Shown: one piece after another, positions 61,920 to 64,000 of the stretch
Numbering within the stretch: position 1 is the stretch's first letter
Layout: each line of letters starts with the position of its first letter
NCBI GenBank assembly: GCA_963578605.1
Contig: CAUZEA010000005.1
Location: 1-64,000, forward strand
Source: JAKVCB01 sp963578605
GTDB lineage: Bacteria > Planctomycetota > Planctomycetia > Pirellulales > Lacipirellulaceae
Direction of reading: 5' to 3'
DNA length: 64,000 nucleotides
The notes under the pieces: model-generated
Database searches by the model: none
The model's input: the letters and a program-made list of their open reading frames with translations, nothing else
What the model was told of the DNA's origin: nothing
Made by a program: the position numbers and the translations under genes

Positions 61920-62545
61920 CGGTCCTCTCGGACACCTTTGACCACGTTCACCCGCGAGCGGGCCTGGGGACCACATCGGCCTGATTCGGCGGCGACACTC
62001 CCCCGGGCCACCAAGCTCGTGGGCCACGCAACCTCGAGTCATAGGATAGCACGTCCCAGGAGCTGACAGAAAGCTGAACCTTGATAAAAGGCTACGCGAT
62101 CGTGGGGAATGGTGTCGGCGCCGACCGTGGGCGGTGCCGGTGCGAACCGATCACAACACCCCGCCCGGGGAAAGGGGTGTCTACGGCCGACAGAAGGTCC
62201 CGGCGACGAAGCGAACTCCGATTTTGGATCGCCGGGTTTTTCCCCGTTCCGGCTGATGCAAGCCCGCGCGGCGCAAGGTTAACAGCGGTAGCCACAGGTA
62301 CAGGGAATCCGGCCGTCCTTCAATTTGAGAAGATGCGCCGGCCAGCCCCCACGCTTCTACCAGTGCCACCGATCCACAATCGGTCTCACTTCACCAAAGA
62401 GTCAACAATCATTTTCGCCCCACAAGCAACTCCCAGAAGCCGTGCCAAAACGTTGCGGGACAGCCCCAGAGGGATTAAGATCCCTGTCAGCTTGATATTC
62501 TCTTCGTCTATGGCAGATCATCGCGATCCATTTTGGAAAAGTTAA
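61920..62545. other. Intergenic between divergent genes, no gene seen
   Basis: This is over 600 bases with no frame that looks protein-like and no RNA gene recognised. It must contain the promoters of the transporter and the peptidase. The only proposed frame, 62081-62545, has the composition of non-coding DNA. Confidence 0.4.
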
Positions 62546-64000
62546 ATGACCTCCTTGAAGAAAGAATGCGATGCATTGGTCTCGCTTTTGCATCAACATA
62601 CCAGCGGCAGCCGATTGATTCGAACAACCGCTGCGATCAATCGAACGGATCGCTGGGTTTCCTTTGACAAATTCAAACAGACCTCAGCCTACCTGCAGAA
62701 AGAGTACGCCAAAGCAGGAGCCAAGGTAAACGTTTATCCCATACCCACCGGCGGTCAGGTTGGCAATGGCCGTTGGGTGGTTGCCGAGGCGCAAGATATT
62801 CGTTCCGGTACGTTGGATCTAATTACACCGGTCAAGGAACGCCTTCTTGATTATCACAAGAACCCGTTTCACGTCGGCACCTGGTCCATGGGCACGCCGC
62901 CGGAAGGCATCGAGGGCGAAATCATTGTACTCAACAGCCGGAAAGAGATTGAGTCGTGTTCCCGTGATCGCCTCAATGGAAACTTTGTGCTAACCCGGGT
63001 TGAGTTCCCAGGCCTTTATCGGGTCCTGACATCCAAAGGCGCTCGTGCCTTGCTCAACGACAAGCCGGTGTATGGTATGCCGGATGCCGTCCGCTGGGTG
63101 GCGCTGGGATGGGGAAGCGTATCATTGACCGAACGGCCAGTTCCGTTGACGCGGCTCTCCCTTTCCGGCAATCAAGGGGAATACGTCCGTAAGCTGGCGA
63201 AGCAACAAGCTCGCATGAGGGCTCGAATCACGGCTGATATCCACACCTATATGGGATCGCACGACCTGGTCAGCGGTGTGATCCGGGGAACCGAGTACGC
63301 CGATCAGGAGCTCTGGATCCTGGCTCATTCGTCCGAACCTGGTGCGGCAGACAATGCCTCGGGCGTCGCTGCGACCGTTGAAATCGCACGGGTCATCGAA
63401 AAGCTCATTGGGCGTGGCGACCTTGAACGGCCCAAACGCACCATACGCCTGCTAAACGGCTATGAGTGTTACAGTTTCTTCCATTACCTTGAACACCGCA
63501 GTTCTACAAACCGCCTGGTCGGCGGCCTGGTCATCGACACCATTGGGCAAGCAGCGGAGGTAAACGGCGGCCGCCTGCAATGGCATGCAACCATCCCCAT
63601 GTCAGCGCAATTCGTCAACCCGATCGGTAAAGCCATGCTGCAGTCTGCGCTTAGAATCGATTCTGCGGGATACCGTCTTTACGACCGTCCATTCGTGGAG
63701 ACGAACGATACGGATATCGGCGATCCGAAATTCGGATTCCCCTGCCCCTGGGTGACGACCTATTTCCGAACACCGACACAGTCCTATCACTCCTACCACA
63801 GCTCCGGAGACACCACTGATGAATTGAGTCCCGACGGCATGCGTACGATCACTGCCGCCATAGCGGGGTATATCTATTACCTGGCCAACATCGACACCAC
63901 ACAGCTCAAGGCCTGCGCCCAACGCGAGACGAATCGCATCAAAGGCCAGCTCAAAAAGGTCAAGGGGAAATCCAGCGGCATCCAGAAAACCTATCTTCTC
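62546..64000 (+). CDS. M28 family zinc aminopeptidase-like protein, incomplete at the window end
   Basis: The frame from ATG 62546 (MTSLKKECDALVSLLHQHT) is open for 485 codons to the window edge. The first about 230 residues are a PA/regulatory-type domain. The catalytic half contains LWILAHSSEPGAADNASGVA, the HxS...DNASG version of the M28 metal site, followed by RLLNGYECYSFFHYLE in the position of the acid motif, and VETNDTDIGDPKF and SYHSYHSSGDTTDEL for the remaining metal and His ligands. The usual family sequences have EE in the acid motif; here it is GYECY, so the general base may differ. DUF4910-type aminopeptidases are similar. No signal peptide is seen. Confidence 0.75.
   Translation, partial: MTSLKKECDALVSLLHQHTSGSRLIRTTAAINRTDRWVSFDKFKQTSAYLQKEYAKAGAKVNVYPIPTGGQVGNGRWVVAEAQDIRSGTLDLITPVKERLLDYHKNPFHVGTWSMGTPPEGIEGEIIVLNSRKEIESCSRDRLNGNFVLTRVEFPGLYRVLTSKGARALLNDKPVYGMPDAVRWVALGWGSVSLTERPVPLTRLSLSGNQGEYVRKLAKQQARMRARITADIHTYMGSHDLVSGVIRGTEYADQELWILAHSSEPGAADNASGVAATVEIARVIEKLIGRGDLERPKRTIRLLNGYECYSFFHYLEHRSSTNRLVGGLVIDTIGQAAEVNGGRLQWHATIPMSAQFVNPIGKAMLQSALRIDSAGYRLYDRPFVETNDTDIGDPKFGFPCPWVTTYFRTPTQSYHSYHSSGDTTDELSPDGMRTITAAIAGYIYYLANIDTTQLKACAQRETNRIKGQLKKVKGKSSGIQKTYLL

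Noticed and set aside
62081..62545. A 154-codon plus-strand frame before the M28 gene.
   Set aside because: It has Arg/Pro-rich composition without any motif or ribosome-binding site, and lies in a divergent promoter region.

Overview
The window reads as a chromosome segment of a marine or freshwater planctomycete, probably Pirellulales-like. It carries three copies of the planctomycete-specific pairing of a PSCyt1/DUF1549/DUF1553 cytochrome-type protein with a Tat-exported DUF1501 protein. It also has a PVC-type dehydrogenase with HEAT repeats and a haem domain, an LEPR-XLL giant surface protein, dockerin and PEP-CTERM proteins, a DUF1559 pilin-like fragment, and a formylglycine sulfatase. 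By eye the base composition is moderately GC-rich.

Layout. 0.1-12.9 kb (minus strand): a frameshifted LEPR-XLL/pectate-lyase giant, a translationally coupled FGGY kinase and AGPS/GlcD-like FAD oxidase, a 24-residue leucine-rich-repeat protein, and two LamG/beta-helix ORFs meeting at a frame break. 13.2-17.9 kb (plus): first DUF1549-DUF1501 pair. 18-23.3 kb: a frameshifted pentapeptide/PEP-CTERM gene, a decayed IS91-type transposase, a dockerin protein, a SMP-30 lactonase and several cut-off fragments. 23.3-31.9 kb (minus): a CehA/McbA-like hydrolase, a lipoprotein present twice inside a ~670-bp direct repeat, an IS3-type remnant, a ThuA-nitrilase fusion, a five-bladed-propeller glycosidase-like protein, and a broken aromatic amino acid permease. 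32-38.3 kb: an N-terminally truncated pentahaem protein facing a fragment of a paralogue of the next gene. 38.5-50.7 kb: two further DUF1549-DUF1501 sets, convergent, the second extended by the PVC dehydrogenase. 51-64 kb: an unknown protein, tRNA-Leu(UAG), tRNA-Lys(UUU), a sulfatase, a nonsense-mutated PhyH dioxygenase, a sialidase, an NAD epimerase, a LacD-like aldolase, an Nramp-like transporter and an M28 peptidase that runs off the end.

How the genes fit together. Most intact genes suit outer-surface and periplasmic attack on complex, probably sulfated, carbohydrates (sulfatase, sialidase, propeller glycosidase, pectate-lyase fold, LamG/dockerin adhesion), followed by intracellular sugar and sugar-acid handling (FGGY kinase, lactonase, FAD oxidase, epimerase, LacD-like aldolase). 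The multi-CxxCH proteins could feed electrons from periplasmic oxidations. This linkage is inference from family assignments and proximity.

The most striking property is the density of broken genes. I count about fourteen interrupted or truncated coding regions. Several are single lesions whose reversal restores one continuous frame (a 4-bp TTAA duplication, an 8-bp duplication, three +1 insertions in short homopolymers, and in-frame TGA or TAG codons). Others are sharp truncations where two unrelated gene fragments abut. The one-base events could be assembly errors; the fragment junctions and duplicated blocks cannot be explained that way as easily. I found no CRISPR array, no rRNA, and no convincing complete new defence or biosynthetic system. 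The best novelty candidates are the ThuA-nitrilase fusion, the shared uncharacterised domain of the two large surface proteins, the pentahaem protein, the Nramp-like carrier lacking metal-ligand motifs, and the 5.6-kb segment flanked by a lipoprotein-bearing direct repeat.
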